Under the pieces are notes generated by a model. It was not told where the DNA came from and did no database searches. It was given only the letters and a program-made list of their open reading frames with translations. From CAYTLW01 sp964438735 (GTDB lineage Bacteria > Myxococcota_A > UBA9042), in NCBI GenBank assembly GCA_964438735.1, contig CAYTLW010000061.1:1-43272 (forward strand): DNA of 43,272 nucleotides, written 5' to 3'. Shown piece by piece: positions 35,512 to 43,272 of this stretch. The translations under genes and the position numbers were made by a program. How positions within the stretch are numbered: the stretch's first letter is position 1; every line of letters begins with the position of its first letter.

Positions 35512-35590
35512 TGGGCACGCCTCCTGCGATAGGGAGGCCAGCATAACGACCGACCCGGAGGCCGGCAATTCGCGCGCTTGTGGGTGTGGG

Positions 35591-35618
35591 GGTATACTCG
35601 CGAGGCGATGGCTGTAGA
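35591..35618. promoter_or_regulatory. Shared TATAC element between lipoprotein and exbB genes
   Basis: On the minus strand TCTACA (35618-35613), 16-nt spacer, TATACC (35596-35591) is a plausible lipoprotein promoter. On the plus strand TATACT (35593-35598) is a near-consensus -10 for exbB; the start would fall at about 35605, only 3 nt before the exbB ATG at 35608. The -35 for the latter is poor. Confidence 0.35.
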
Positions 35619-36291
35619 CACCACAGGATGGAATCTCGCTGATCTGCTGGCCCACGGTGGCTGGGCCATGGCGCCGATCTACGCCTGCTCGATCCTGGCC
35701 CTGGCGGTGGCGATCCAGCGCTGGCTGGTCCTGCGCGCCGCCCGGCTGAACGACCTGACCTGGCTCGACGCCGCCCTGTCGGCGGTCTCACGCAACGACC
35801 TGCAACGCGCCGAAGAGCACTGTCTGGCGTCGCCGCATCCGGCTGCACGCACCCTGGCCGCCATGGCCACCACCTGCGCCACCCGACCCGATCGGGCCGA
35901 AGCCGAGGCCGGACGCGTGGGCAGCCTGGAGGTCCAACGCCTGGAGCGTTTCGTGGGCCTGCTCTCCTTTGTCGGCCGCATCGCGCCCCTGTTGGGACTG
36001 CTGGGCACGGTCATCGGCATGGTGCGCCTGTTCATCGGCCTGCAGTCGGCCGCGCCGGGCCAGGTGGATGTCTCCCTGCTCTCCGCCGGCATCTGGCAGG
36101 CCCTGCTGACCACCGCCGCCGGGGTCGTGGTGGCTGTCCCCTCCCTGGCGGCGCACGCCTGGCTGTCGGCGCGCATCGACGCGGTGGCGCTGCAGATCCA
36201 TGACGCCGTCGAGCGCTTCCTGACGGCCCTGCCCCGGGTGCCCATCGCCGAGGTCCGCCACCTGGACCGGGCGCGTGAGGGCAGGGGGTGA
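35608..36291 (+). CDS. exbB: ExbB/TolQ/MotA-family proton channel subunit
   Basis: Inner-membrane subunit that, with ExbD, uses the proton gradient to energise TonB and outer-membrane transport. It is 227 residues with three membrane helices at about 21-41, 120-143 and 161-183. The family core FVGRIAPLLGLLGTVIGMV and the third helix ALLTTAAGVVVAVPS are typical. The ATG at 35608 has only a short GAGG nearby. The next gene overlaps by 4 nt (GTGA), so the three genes exbB-exbD-tonB form one translationally coupled unit. A TolQ role in cell division/envelope cannot be excluded, but the TonB gene downstream favours ExbB. Confidence 0.88.
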   Translation: MAVDTTGWNLADLLAHGGWAMAPIYACSILALAVAIQRWLVLRAARLNDLTWLDAALSAVSRNDLQRAEEHCLASPHPAARTLAAMATTCATRPDRAEAEAGRVGSLEVQRLERFVGLLSFVGRIAPLLGLLGTVIGMVRLFIGLQSAAPGQVDVSLLSAGIWQALLTTAAGVVVAVPSLAAHAWLSARIDAVALQIHDAVERFLTALPRVPIAEVRHLDRAREGRG

Positions 36292-36701
36292 AGCTCGTCG
36301 GCCGGCAGCGAACGCAGGTCCAGGTCGACCTGACCCCCCTGGTGGACGTGGTCTTCATTTTGCTGGTGTTCGTCATGCTGGCGGCCAGCTTCGCGCGCCA
36401 GCCGGCCGTGGCCGTGGCCCTGCCCGAGGCACACGCGACGCCGCCCACCAGCGGCCAGACCCTGGTGATCACCATCGAGCGCGACGGTCGTCTGTGGATC
36501 GATGGCGCCGTGGTCCCCTCCGACGCCCTGGCCGAGGCCCTGACATCCAGGCGCAGCAGCTTTCGCGGCCTGACGGTGCGGGCGGATGGTCAGGTCGCCC
36601 TGGCCCGCGCGGTCAAGGTGCTGGACACCGCGCGCCACGCCGGCTTCAAGCGGCTGGCCATCGCCACCCGGCACCCCACGGACGCGACCGGGCCGCCATG
36701 A
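36288..36701 (+). CDS. exbD: ExbD/TolR-family subunit
   Basis: Encodes 137 residues with one N-terminal membrane helix (VVFILLVFVMLAASF, about 21-35) and a periplasmic domain. The conserved proton-carrying Asp is D20 in DLTPLVDVVFILL. It starts at a GTG that overlaps the exbB stop (GTGA) behind a GGGG-rich ribosome binding site, and its own stop overlaps the tonB start (ATGA). Together with ExbB it forms the motor driving TonB. Confidence 0.9.
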   Translation: MKLVGRQRTQVQVDLTPLVDVVFILLVFVMLAASFARQPAVAVALPEAHATPPTSGQTLVITIERDGRLWIDGAVVPSDALAEALTSRRSSFRGLTVRADGQVALARAVKVLDTARHAGFKRLAIATRHPTDATGPP

Positions 36702-37468
36702 GCGACGCCCCGCACCGAGAGCGTTTGCCCTGGATCGTGGCCATCGTCGGCACCGTCTTCGCCCACGGCGCGGTGATCGCGCTGCCGCTGCCCATCTCAA
36801 CGCCGGAAGCGAGCGAGCCGCCGCCCATGCAAGTGGTCTTCGATCGACTGCCGGAGCCGCCGCCGCCAACCCCGCCAAAGCCACCGCCGCCCATCCCACC
36901 CGCGCCGGTCTACAAGCGGCCGAAGCCAACGCCGCGTGCTCAGGCCAGGCCCATTGCGCCGCCGCCGATCCGGCGCGCCCGGCGTAGCGCGCGCCGCGCA
37001 AGGTCGGCCCCGATGGAGGTCCCGGCAGCCGAGCAGCCGATCTCTCCGCCAACAGTCGAAGCCCGGACGCCACCGCCAGCGCCGGCCGTGCCGCCGGAGA
37101 CCGTGGCCGACGTGGCCGCCCGCGCCGCACCCATCGACGCCGTGCCGCCACCACCGCCCGCCACAGGACCGGATATGGGCGCCTGGGGTGCATCCATTCG
37201 CAGCGCTGTGATCGGCCGGCGTCGCTATCCCCGCGCCGCTCGCCGGCTCGGGCTCGAGGGCACCGCGGTGGTCTCCCTGCTGCTGTGGCCGGATGGCAGG
37301 CTGGCAGGCGGACCGCGGATCCGCCGCAGCAGTGGTCATGAGGTGCTCGATCGCGAGGCGTTGCGCATGGTCCGGGCGGCGGCGCCCTTCGCACCGCCCG
37401 GCGGCGCAGGTGACGGCGCCAAGGCCGCATTCACCGTGCCGGTGGTGTTTGCGCTGGATGAGCCCTGA
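36698..37468 (+). CDS. tonB: TonB-family energy transducer
   Basis: Encodes 256 residues. An N-terminal membrane anchor (about 11-32, LPWIVAIVGTVFAHGAVIAL, with the T..AH element that contacts ExbD) is followed by a long Pro/Ala/Arg-rich spacer (about 40-160) spanning the periplasm. The C-terminal TonB domain (about 165-256) has YPRAARRLGLEGTAVV, a usual motif of the family, and ends VPVVFALDEP. The stop of exbD overlaps its ATG by 4 nt. It transmits energy to TonB-dependent outer-membrane receptors; none is in this window. The downstream Fur-box and ferredoxin suggest, but do not prove, a link to iron uptake. Confidence 0.9.
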   Translation: MSDAPHRERLPWIVAIVGTVFAHGAVIALPLPISTPEASEPPPMQVVFDRLPEPPPPTPPKPPPPIPPAPVYKRPKPTPRAQARPIAPPPIRRARRSARRARSAPMEVPAAEQPISPPTVEARTPPPAPAVPPETVADVAARAAPIDAVPPPPPATGPDMGAWGASIRSAVIGRRRYPRAARRLGLEGTAVVSLLLWPDGRLAGGPRIRRSSGHEVLDREALRMVRAAAPFAPPGGAGDGAKAAFTVPVVFALDEP

Positions 37469-37532
37469 AAAATCTTTTGTGACCTCGATCAAGTGCTGCG
37501 ACGGCGTTGCAGTCTCCCGACCCAAGATTGTC

Positions 37533-37559
37533 TTGACAGCTAATTGAAAATGACTTTCA
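37533..37559 (+). promoter_or_regulatory. Fur-box-like operator overlapping the bfd promoter region
   Basis: TGAAAAT-G-ACTTTCA (37545-37559) is a near-symmetrical 7-1-7 site resembling the Fur consensus TGATAAT-N-ATTATCA. It lies just after a perfect -35 hexamer TTGACA (37533-37538) and covers the spacer and likely -10, where a bound repressor would block RNA polymerase. It is the most AT-rich intergenic stretch here and lies about 40 nt before the bfd start. Confidence 0.6.
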
Positions 37560-37598
37560 TTTGCACATGACCGGTGCACGCCGGTCGAGGAGCCTGCT

Positions 37599-37829
37599 GT
37601 GATCGTCTGCATGTGCGAAGGCATCACCGACCGGGACGTCAAAGAGGCAGCAGCCCATGGCGTCCGCAGTCTCGACCGTCTGGCCCGGGTCACCGGTGCC
37701 GGCACCAGCTGCGGCTCCTGCCACTCGGCGATTCGCGATCTGTTGGCTGGTCATGCCGCCGCTTCGGGCGGACGGGATCACGCCCGAGCAGCAGCGCCCG
37801 CGCCGTCGCCCGCGCCGAGTCCACGCTGA
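37599..37829 (+). CDS. bfd: Bacterioferritin-associated ferredoxin-like [2Fe-2S] protein
   Basis: Encodes 76 residues from a GTG with GAGGAG 7 nt upstream. The Bfd-type cluster motif is complete: CxC (C4, C6) and CxxC (C38, C41) in a helix-turn-helix fold. Bfd proteins pass electrons to bacterioferritin to release stored iron and are normally induced in iron starvation. The Fur-like site upstream fits that role. The last 20 residues are an Ala/Pro/Ser extension with no homology. The 3' end overlaps the convergent hybrid kinase gene by 52 nt. No bacterioferritin gene is in the window. Confidence 0.85.
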   Translation: MIVCMCEGITDRDVKEAAAHGVRSLDRLARVTGAGTSCGSCHSAIRDLLAGHAAASGGRDHARAAAPAPSPAPSPR

Positions 37830-40477
37830 GCCACCTCGGCAAGCGCATCCGAATCTCCCTCTGAACCGACCGCACCCGCTGGCAAGACCACGCGGAATCG
37901 TGTGCCCTGCCCGGGCTCGCTGGTGACCGTGACGTCGCCACCCATGGCCTGCACGACGCGCCAGGTGATGGTCAGACCCATGCCCATGCCGCGACCGGGT
38001 CCTTTGGTGGTGAAGAAGGGCGTGAACACCCGCTGCGGATCGTCGATCTGCAGCCCCGGTCCGTTGTCCTGGACCACGATCTCCACCTGTTCGTCCAGGC
38101 GACGCCCGATCACCTCGACGCGCCCATCGGGCTGCTCCGCGACCGCCTCCAGGGCGTTCTGCACCAGGTTGCTTATCACCTGGTTGAACTCCTCCTGCAC
38201 GCCTTCGGCCCACGCCTCGCCGTCGAGATCCAGGACCAGGCGACCCTCGCTGCGCACCGCCGCGGAGAGCATCGCCGCTGCATCGCGAATCGAGGCCCAC
38301 AGGTCGATGGGCCGCTCGACGCGGGCAAATCCCTCACGACTGTAGCGACGCATCAGCTCCACCGCCGCGCCGATGCGGCGCACGCCGGCCTCCACGCTCT
38401 CGAACATCTTCTCCGACCGACTTTGGATGCGATCCAGGCGGCGCTGGTCCAGGGCCTTCTCGCCACGCACGGCCGCCTGCAGGCTGTGCACGTCACCGCG
38501 CACGACCTCAAGGCCGTTCTTGATGTAGTTGAGCGGGTTGTTGATCTCGTGCGCCAGCCCGCCTGCGACGGTCTCCAGGGAGTCCATGCGCTGGTCGAGC
38601 ATCATCCTTGCCTGGTCTTCCTGGCTCTCCAGCAAGCGCTCGGCCGTGCTCATCAGCTCGCGCGCCGAGAATGGCTTCTGCAGGTAGGCATCCACCCCGG
38701 TCTCAATGCCGGCGATGCGATCGTCGACCGAGCCATGGGCCGTCAGCATGATGATCGGGATGCGAGAGGTGCGGCCGTCTTGTCGCAGCATGGCCGTCAA
38801 CTCCAGGCCATCCACCTCCGGCATCATCAGGTCGGTGATGATCAAGTTGGGCTGGTGTTTGGTCGCCAACTCAAAGCCGCGTCTACCGTCGGGCGCCGCC
38901 AGCACCTTGAAGCGCCGCCGCATGGCCATATGCACCACGCGCACCACGTCCGGATTGTCCTCGACGATGAGCACCGAGTGCGGCCGGCTGTTCTCGTCCG
39001 TATCCCGCTCCACCACGCGCCGCTCGGTGGCTTCGGCGATGTCCAGCAGGTGGTGGTCGTCGACCATGGGCATGGTCACCTGCGCACCCAGGCGATCGTC
39101 GACCATGTGACTGCCGCTGTCGGAGTCCTTGCCGGTGGCCAGCACGCCTGGATCGAAGTGGTCCCGCCCCTTGCGCAGCACGACGTGGAAGGTCGCGCCC
39201 TCGCCCTCGGGCGACTCGGCCCAGATCCGACCGCCGTGCAGCTCGACCAGCTCGCGCGCCAGGGCCAGGCCGATTCCCGCGCCGCCATGGCGACGTCGTG
39301 AGCCCATCTCGGTCTGGTAGAAGCGCTCGAAGACCTTGCGCGCCTGGTCGGACGGGAAGCCGGGGCCGGTATCCTGCACAGACAGCCGGATACGATCCGG
39401 CTCGTCCACCAGTCGCACGCTGATAGCGCCGCCGCGGGGCGTGAACTTGGTCGCGTTGGACAGCAGGTTGATGGCGACCCGCTCGATGCGGTCGATATCG
39501 CAGCACACCAGGGTCCGCTCGGCCTCGCACTCCAAGGTCATACTCACGTCTTTGCGATCGGCCAGCGGGCGAACGCTGGCGACCAGGCCATCGAGCCAGC
39601 CGACGATGTCGTGGTCGCCCACCGACAGGCGCAGCTGCGACTCCTCCAGTCGGCTCAGGTCGAGCAGGTCGTTGATCAGCTTGAGCAGCTTGGTGCCGTT
39701 GCGCAGCATGGCCTGCAGGGTGGAGCGTTGGGCCGGGCTCAACTCGCCCATGTCGCCCGCTTCCATCAACTCGATGGGGGTCAGGATCATGGCCAGGGGC
39801 GTCTTCAGCTCGTGGGTGATGTTGGCGAAGAACTGAGACTTGAACTTGTCCAGCTGCATGAGCTGGTCGTGGGCGGACTCCAGGTTGGACGTGGTCTCGG
39901 ACAGGGCGCGCTGGGTGACGTGCTGCTCATAGCTGGAGCGGTAGTTGAAGATCTGGCCGGCGGCGACGATGACCGCCGTCGAACCCAAGAAGAGCAGGTT
40001 GGCGATGGCGGTGAGGGGGTCACCGACCAGCCCGGTCAACAGACTGGGCAGCAGCCAGCCCAGCAGCATGGCGCCATGGGTCAGCAGCACGATGCGCGGC
40101 GGCCAGATGTAGAGCAGGCCGCTGCCGATCATCACCAGGCCGATGCCGGCGTAGTACTGCGAGGCCAGGCCGCCCATCACAGCCACCATGGCGCAGATGC
40201 CCATGGCCGTGATGAACATGTAGGAGGCGGTCAGGATCTCCGGCTTCTTTTCGAAGTACGCCGTGCGAATCAGGGCGAACATCAACAGCGTATAGGCCGT
40301 GATGCCAATACGGCTGCCCCACAGGAACCACAGCCAATCGCGGGGTGCCGTCAGCCAGTCGAGCAAGCCGAAGGTCGGGTAGAGCACCAGCACGATGGAC
40401 AGGGCGATCTTGGCCCCGCGCAGGTTCTGTTCGTGCAGGCGGCGTCGCCAGCTCTGCCCCAGGGGCTCATGGGTCAT
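37778..40477 (-). CDS. Membrane HK-REC-HK hybrid sensor histidine kinase (PhcS-PhcR-like fusion)
   Basis: Encodes 899 residues. An N-terminal block of about six membrane helices (25-180) forms the sensor. The first kinase has HELKTP with the phospho-acceptor H222, followed by an ATPase domain (about 330-440). A receiver domain follows (about 500-610) with phospho-acceptor D549 in IITDLMMPEVDG. A second kinase has AHEINNPLNYI with H643 and its own ATPase domain (N-box VQNALEAV, G-box DNGPG, GMGMGLTI). PhcS (membrane HK) and PhcR (receiver-HK) of Ralstonia have the same set of domains as separate proteins. The gene overlaps the end of the PilZ-methyltransferase gene by 11 nt and is surely co-expressed with it. 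Its own 3' end overlaps bfd by 52 nt. The ligand is not known. Confidence 0.9.
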   Translation of the reverse strand: MTHEPLGQSWRRRLHEQNLRGAKIALSIVLVLYPTFGLLDWLTAPRDWLWFLWGSRIGITAYTLLMFALIRTAYFEKKPEILTASYMFITAMGICAMVAVMGGLASQYYAGIGLVMIGSGLLYIWPPRIVLLTHGAMLLGWLLPSLLTGLVGDPLTAIANLLFLGSTAVIVAAGQIFNYRSSYEQHVTQRALSETTSNLESAHDQLMQLDKFKSQFFANITHELKTPLAMILTPIELMEAGDMGELSPAQRSTLQAMLRNGTKLLKLINDLLDLSRLEESQLRLSVGDHDIVGWLDGLVASVRPLADRKDVSMTLECEAERTLVCCDIDRIERVAINLLSNATKFTPRGGAISVRLVDEPDRIRLSVQDTGPGFPSDQARKVFERFYQTEMGSRRRHGGAGIGLALARELVELHGGRIWAESPEGEGATFHVVLRKGRDHFDPGVLATGKDSDSGSHMVDDRLGAQVTMPMVDDHHLLDIAEATERRVVERDTDENSRPHSVLIVEDNPDVVRVVHMAMRRRFKVLAAPDGRRGFELATKHQPNLIITDLMMPEVDGLELTAMLRQDGRTSRIPIIMLTAHGSVDDRIAGIETGVDAYLQKPFSARELMSTAERLLESQEDQARMMLDQRMDSLETVAGGLAHEINNPLNYIKNGLEVVRGDVHSLQAAVRGEKALDQRRLDRIQSRSEKMFESVEAGVRRIGAAVELMRRYSREGFARVERPIDLWASIRDAAAMLSAAVRSEGRLVLDLDGEAWAEGVQEEFNQVISNLVQNALEAVAEQPDGRVEVIGRRLDEQVEIVVQDNGPGLQIDDPQRVFTPFFTTKGPGRGMGMGLTITWRVVQAMGGDVTVTSEPGQGTRFRVVLPAGAVGSEGDSDALAEVAQRGLGAGDGAGAAARA

Positions 40478-42041
40478 CGACGTCTCGGTGGACGAAGACG
40501 AAGGGGTTCACCCCCGTCGGCTCCTCGACGATGTGACAGCGACCCTCGGGCGCGCCCTCGGTGGCGAAGGCCAGGATCTGCTCGTGGGTCCGGTACAGGA
40601 GCTGCCAGTCCAGGTGATGCTCCATGATCCACCGGCTCGGGTTGGCCGGGAACATGTTGCCGATATAGGCCGAGCCACCGGGCGCCAGGTTGTCGAAGAG
40701 ACGGCCCGTCAGGTAGGCCGCTGTGCCGTGGCGCAGGTAGTCGTACAGGCCGCAGCAGACGATGGCGTCGAAGGGGCCGAAGCGGCTGAAGAGCATGTCG
40801 TCCTTCAGCAGGCGCTTGATGGAGTAGTGCAGGAAGAGGATGTCCACCTGGCCGGGGAAGCGGCTGTCCACCAGCCGGCGCAGACGACCGTAGGCGCATG
40901 CCAGGGCGCCGGGATCCTGGTCGAAGAGCACGATCTCCACGCGCCGCGGCAACTCTTCGGCGGCGCTCAGGAGCTCGAACACCTCCTGGGCCGGGCCCGC
41001 GGCCACGCTCAGGATGCGCACGGTCTCCGTGCTGTCCAGCCGCCCCTTGAGCAGGTCGGCCAGGGTGTCGCGGACCAGGTCCTTGCGGTTGCGTACCGCT
41101 GCGGCGGCCGGCGAGTGCAGGGTGGCGTAGTTAAGCGCCTTGGCCATCAGGTCGGTGCCGTCGAAGCCGAGCCGATAGATGTGGTTCATCACCTCGTAGT
41201 CGCCCGGGTAGCCGAGCGGCTTGTTGCGGGCGCGCTCCATCCACGGCGAGCGCATGAACCAGTCGTCCAGGTAGCGCCGCGAGTAGGCGACCAGGGGCGC
41301 GGACTCGTCGGCCGGCACGTCGCGCACCGCCAATTGCAGCTGCGCGGTCATACCCAGGAAGTCGGGCATGAACTCGGTCGTGACCAGGTCGACCAGCGCC
41401 CTTCGAGCGGCGGAATCGGCGTCGCCGTGCAGGGTCGACCAGGGCAGCTCGGCCTCCAGGGCCTGGAAGTGCTGCTCACTGTCTTCCAGGTACAAGCGCA
41501 GCTCACCGATCAGGCGCTTGAAGGTGGCGTGTCCGCCCAGCTGCCATGCCCGTTCCCGGCAGGGCAGGGGCACCGGCGCGGCCGCCGCGGCGCGGCGCAG
41601 ATCGCGCACCAGCAGGACCTCGTCCATGTTGAGCAGGCGCTCGCTGAACTCGGCGCCGACCACGACGACGCCTTCGACGTCGCGGATGGAGCCGATGCGC
41701 GCGACGCCGTCATAGGCACAGAAGCGATCGAATTCGACCCGCAGTCGGGTCAACTCGGTACCATAAGGCGGCAGCGCCACGTCAGCGGGCCAATCGATGG
41801 CCGCGCCGCTCTGCGAGACGTCGCGCACAGCGCAGACGTGCTCCTGGCCCTCCAACTCGATGGTCAGACGGGTCTCCAGTGGCGACAGCTCGTCGCCCCC
41901 ATATCGATGGGGCCGGAAATAGACCGCTCGGCCTTGCGCGCCGTCGAGCTCGTCGTAGCGTCGGATCCGCTTGGAGTCGCTGCTTTTATTCGGATCTGGG
42001 CGAGGCCCCCCAGAACGAGTATTTCTGTGATCGGAGCGCAT
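40467..42041 (-). CDS. PilZ-domain protein fused to a PhcB-like SAM-dependent methyltransferase
   Basis: Encodes 524 residues. The ATG at 42041 has GGGAGG 6 nt upstream; a GTG at 42083 would add 14 residues without homology. Residues about 35-150 form a PilZ-like domain with DVSQSG (74-79), the second half of the c-di-GMP-binding motif; the arginine half (YFRPHRYG) is less typical. A helical middle part holds RNKPLGYPGDYEVMN (272-286), a hallmark of the family annotated as 3-hydroxypalmitate methyl ester synthesis (PhcB) proteins. A Rossmann methyltransferase fold follows, with motif I VRILSVAAGPAQE (341-353), acidic VLFDQDPGA (371-379) and DAIVCCGLYDYL. It would make a fatty-acid methyl-ester signal in the phc system. 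The kinase downstream overlaps by 11 nt. The product is inferred. Confidence 0.85.
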   Translation of the reverse strand: MRSDHRNTRSGGPRPDPNKSSDSKRIRRYDELDGAQGRAVYFRPHRYGGDELSPLETRLTIELEGQEHVCAVRDVSQSGAAIDWPADVALPPYGTELTRLRVEFDRFCAYDGVARIGSIRDVEGVVVVGAEFSERLLNMDEVLLVRDLRRAAAAAPVPLPCRERAWQLGGHATFKRLIGELRLYLEDSEQHFQALEAELPWSTLHGDADSAARRALVDLVTTEFMPDFLGMTAQLQLAVRDVPADESAPLVAYSRRYLDDWFMRSPWMERARNKPLGYPGDYEVMNHIYRLGFDGTDLMAKALNYATLHSPAAAAVRNRKDLVRDTLADLLKGRLDSTETVRILSVAAGPAQEVFELLSAAEELPRRVEIVLFDQDPGALACAYGRLRRLVDSRFPGQVDILFLHYSIKRLLKDDMLFSRFGPFDAIVCCGLYDYLRHGTAAYLTGRLFDNLAPGGSAYIGNMFPANPSRWIMEHHLDWQLLYRTHEQILAFATEGAPEGRCHIVEEPTGVNPFVFVHRDVDDP

Positions 42042-42241
42042 AACACCTCCCAGGCAACGCCTGCTCAAGTCACTCCAGCCCACGCTCAGTATTGATCCGA
42101 CACAAGATTCGCCAAAAAAACCGATCGACTACACCCCGGGACCTCCGAAATCTGCTCGACTGCAGGCGACGAATGCGCTAGACGGTGCGCCCCCCGCGGC
42201 GCGCTCTGTTGCGCTGCGACCACAACAGCGACGAGGTGAAC
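42042..42241. other. Divergent intergenic region
   Basis: Between the PilZ-methyltransferase and YchF genes. For the plus strand, TCGACT (42156-42161), 17-nt spacer and TAGACG (42179-42184) is a weak promoter candidate for the GTPase gene. Nothing convincing is seen for the minus strand. Confidence 0.3.
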
Positions 42242-43272
42242 ATGCGGGTCGGCATCTGCGGCTATCCGGGCTCCGGCAAATCGACGGTCTTCGCCGCCCT
42301 GGCCCCCGGCGCCAGCGACGCCAAGGCCGGCATCGCCTGGGGCAGCATCAAGGTGCCCGACAAGCGCGTCGACGCCATGGCCGACATCTTCTCGCCCAAG
42401 AAGACCACCTACACCGAGATCCAGTTCATGGATGTGGGCGGCGCCGGCGGTCGCGCAGGCGCCTTCCCACCGGCCGTGGTGCAGGCCATGCGCAACGCCG
42501 ACGTGCTGGCCCACGTGGTGCGCGGCTTCGACAACCCCATGGTCGCCGACGACGCCGACCCGGCCCGCGACGAGACCCGCTTCGACGAGGAGCTGATCCT
42601 GCTCGACCAGGACATGCTCGAACGCATCGCCGATCGCTGGCGCCGTGAGCAGCGAAAGGGCGCCGAGGTGGAAGTGGTCGACCGCAGCCTGGCCTGGCTC
42701 GAAGCCGGCAAGCCCCTGCGCTCCCTGGGCCTGGAGCCCGCTGACGTGCTCGCCCTGGGCGGCCTCCAGCTGCTCTCACTGACCCCGCTGATCACCCTGT
42801 ACAACCTGTCCGAAGACGCCTGGGCCGACCCCGACCTGGCCCACCTGCGCGCCCCCGGCACCCGCGACGACGACAGCCTGACCATGGCCATCTGCGCCGG
42901 CCTCGAAGCCGAGATCGTCGACCTGGAGCCCGAAGAGCAGGCCGAGTTCCTCGAAGGGCTGGGCATCGGAGAGCCCGCCCGCGACGAGTTCATCCGCACC
43001 GCCTATCGGCTGCTGGACCTGGTCTCCTTCCTGACCGTCGGTCCGGATGAGTGCCGGGCGTGGACCATCCGCCGGGGCATGAACGCCAGGAAGGCGGGTG
43101 GGCGGATTCACAGCGACATCGAGCGCGGCTTCATCCGGGCGGAGGTCTATCGCTGGGAGGATCTGCTGGAGTACGGCACCGAGGCGAAGTTGAAGTCGGC
43201 CGGCAAGATGCGGTTGGAGGGTAAGGAGTACCTGGTGGTGGATGGGGACGTTTGTAACTTCCGGTTCAACGT
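42242..43272 (+). CDS. ychF: YchF-type (Obg family) GTPase/ATPase, 3' end cut by window
   Basis: Encodes at least 343 residues; the window ends within the terminal FRFNV, so only about one codon and the stop are missing. GAGGTG lies 6 nt before the ATG at 42242. The P-loop is GYPGSGKST (8-16), the switch region has FMDVGGAGG, and the nucleotide-specificity motif is NLSE in ITLYNLSED, the NxxE form that lets YchF bind ATP rather than GTP. The C-terminal TGS domain is present (SFLTVGPDECRAWTIRRG... and EYGTEAKLKSAGKMR). It binds ribosomes and is linked to oxidative-stress control. The P-loop GYPGSGKST differs from the usual GLPNVGKST, so it is a divergent member. Confidence 0.88.
   Translation, partial: MRVGICGYPGSGKSTVFAALAPGASDAKAGIAWGSIKVPDKRVDAMADIFSPKKTTYTEIQFMDVGGAGGRAGAFPPAVVQAMRNADVLAHVVRGFDNPMVADDADPARDETRFDEELILLDQDMLERIADRWRREQRKGAEVEVVDRSLAWLEAGKPLRSLGLEPADVLALGGLQLLSLTPLITLYNLSEDAWADPDLAHLRAPGTRDDDSLTMAICAGLEAEIVDLEPEEQAEFLEGLGIGEPARDEFIRTAYRLLDLVSFLTVGPDECRAWTIRRGMNARKAGGRIHSDIERGFIRAEVYRWEDLLEYGTEAKLKSAGKMRLEGKEYLVVDGDVCNFRFN

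Overview
The window is GC-rich chromosomal DNA of a Gram-negative bacterium, most likely of the Myxococcota/Bradymonadota (former deltaproteobacterial) type. The signs are two Cys-rich lipoproteins with long Asp/Thr/Gly/Ala linkers, a secreted subtilase ending in a MYXO-CTERM-like tail, a Ser/Thr kinase with an HRDVSxxN catalytic loop fused to a STAND ATPase and TPRs, and a hybrid histidine kinase. I see no phage, transposon, integron or CRISPR array. It reads as an ordinary chromosomal segment with several lineage-specific genes. The species cannot be named from sequence alone.

Layout. 148-4842 (minus): panB-panC (pantothenate synthesis), then a large Cys-rich lipoprotein with its own sigma70-type promoter. 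5085-9198 (plus): a secreted subtilase/FG-GAP protein and a small zinc-ribbon protein, ending at a perfect palindrome. 9349-20934 (minus): a GT-C-like membrane glycosyltransferase, mtnA (methionine salvage), a two-domain M16 peptidase and the kinase-STAND-TPR regulator. 21077-26021 (plus): a strong promoter, a structured leader with an internal terminator-like hairpin, then overlapping dnaG and rpoD; the sigma factor has an unusually large insert. 26179-27054 (plus): a CAU-anticodon tRNA (probably Ile2) and a coiled-coil zinc-ribbon protein. 27118-31284: an aldehyde dehydrogenase (minus), divergent from a three-gene operon (small membrane protein, GMC oxidoreductase, unknown protein). 31662-33984: a PHP-fold protein that has lost metal ligands and carries an Arg-rich tail, the RNase P RNA gene rnpB (minus, convergent), and a cyclophilin. 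33991-35511 (minus): a second Cys-rich lipoprotein with a triplicated helical Cys module. 35608-37468 (plus): exbB-exbD-tonB with 4-nt overlaps. 37545-37829: a Fur-box-like site and a Bfd-type [2Fe-2S] ferredoxin. 37778-42041 (minus): a PilZ-methyltransferase overlapping an HK-REC-HK hybrid kinase. 42242-end (plus): a YchF-type GTPase cut by the window edge just before its stop codon.

The most interesting unit is 37778-42041. The methyltransferase resembles the PhcB family (3-hydroxy fatty acid methyl ester synthases of Ralstonia). The partner kinase has the combined architecture of PhcS (membrane histidine kinase) and PhcR (receiver-histidine kinase) in one chain. With a PilZ domain on the synthase, this looks like a compact phc-like cell-cell signalling module with a possible c-di-GMP input. 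The function is inferred. A second item is the roughly 160-nt structured RNA between the dnaG promoter and a hairpin with a T-rich tail, which may be an attenuator or a small RNA at the head of the dnaG-rpoD operon.
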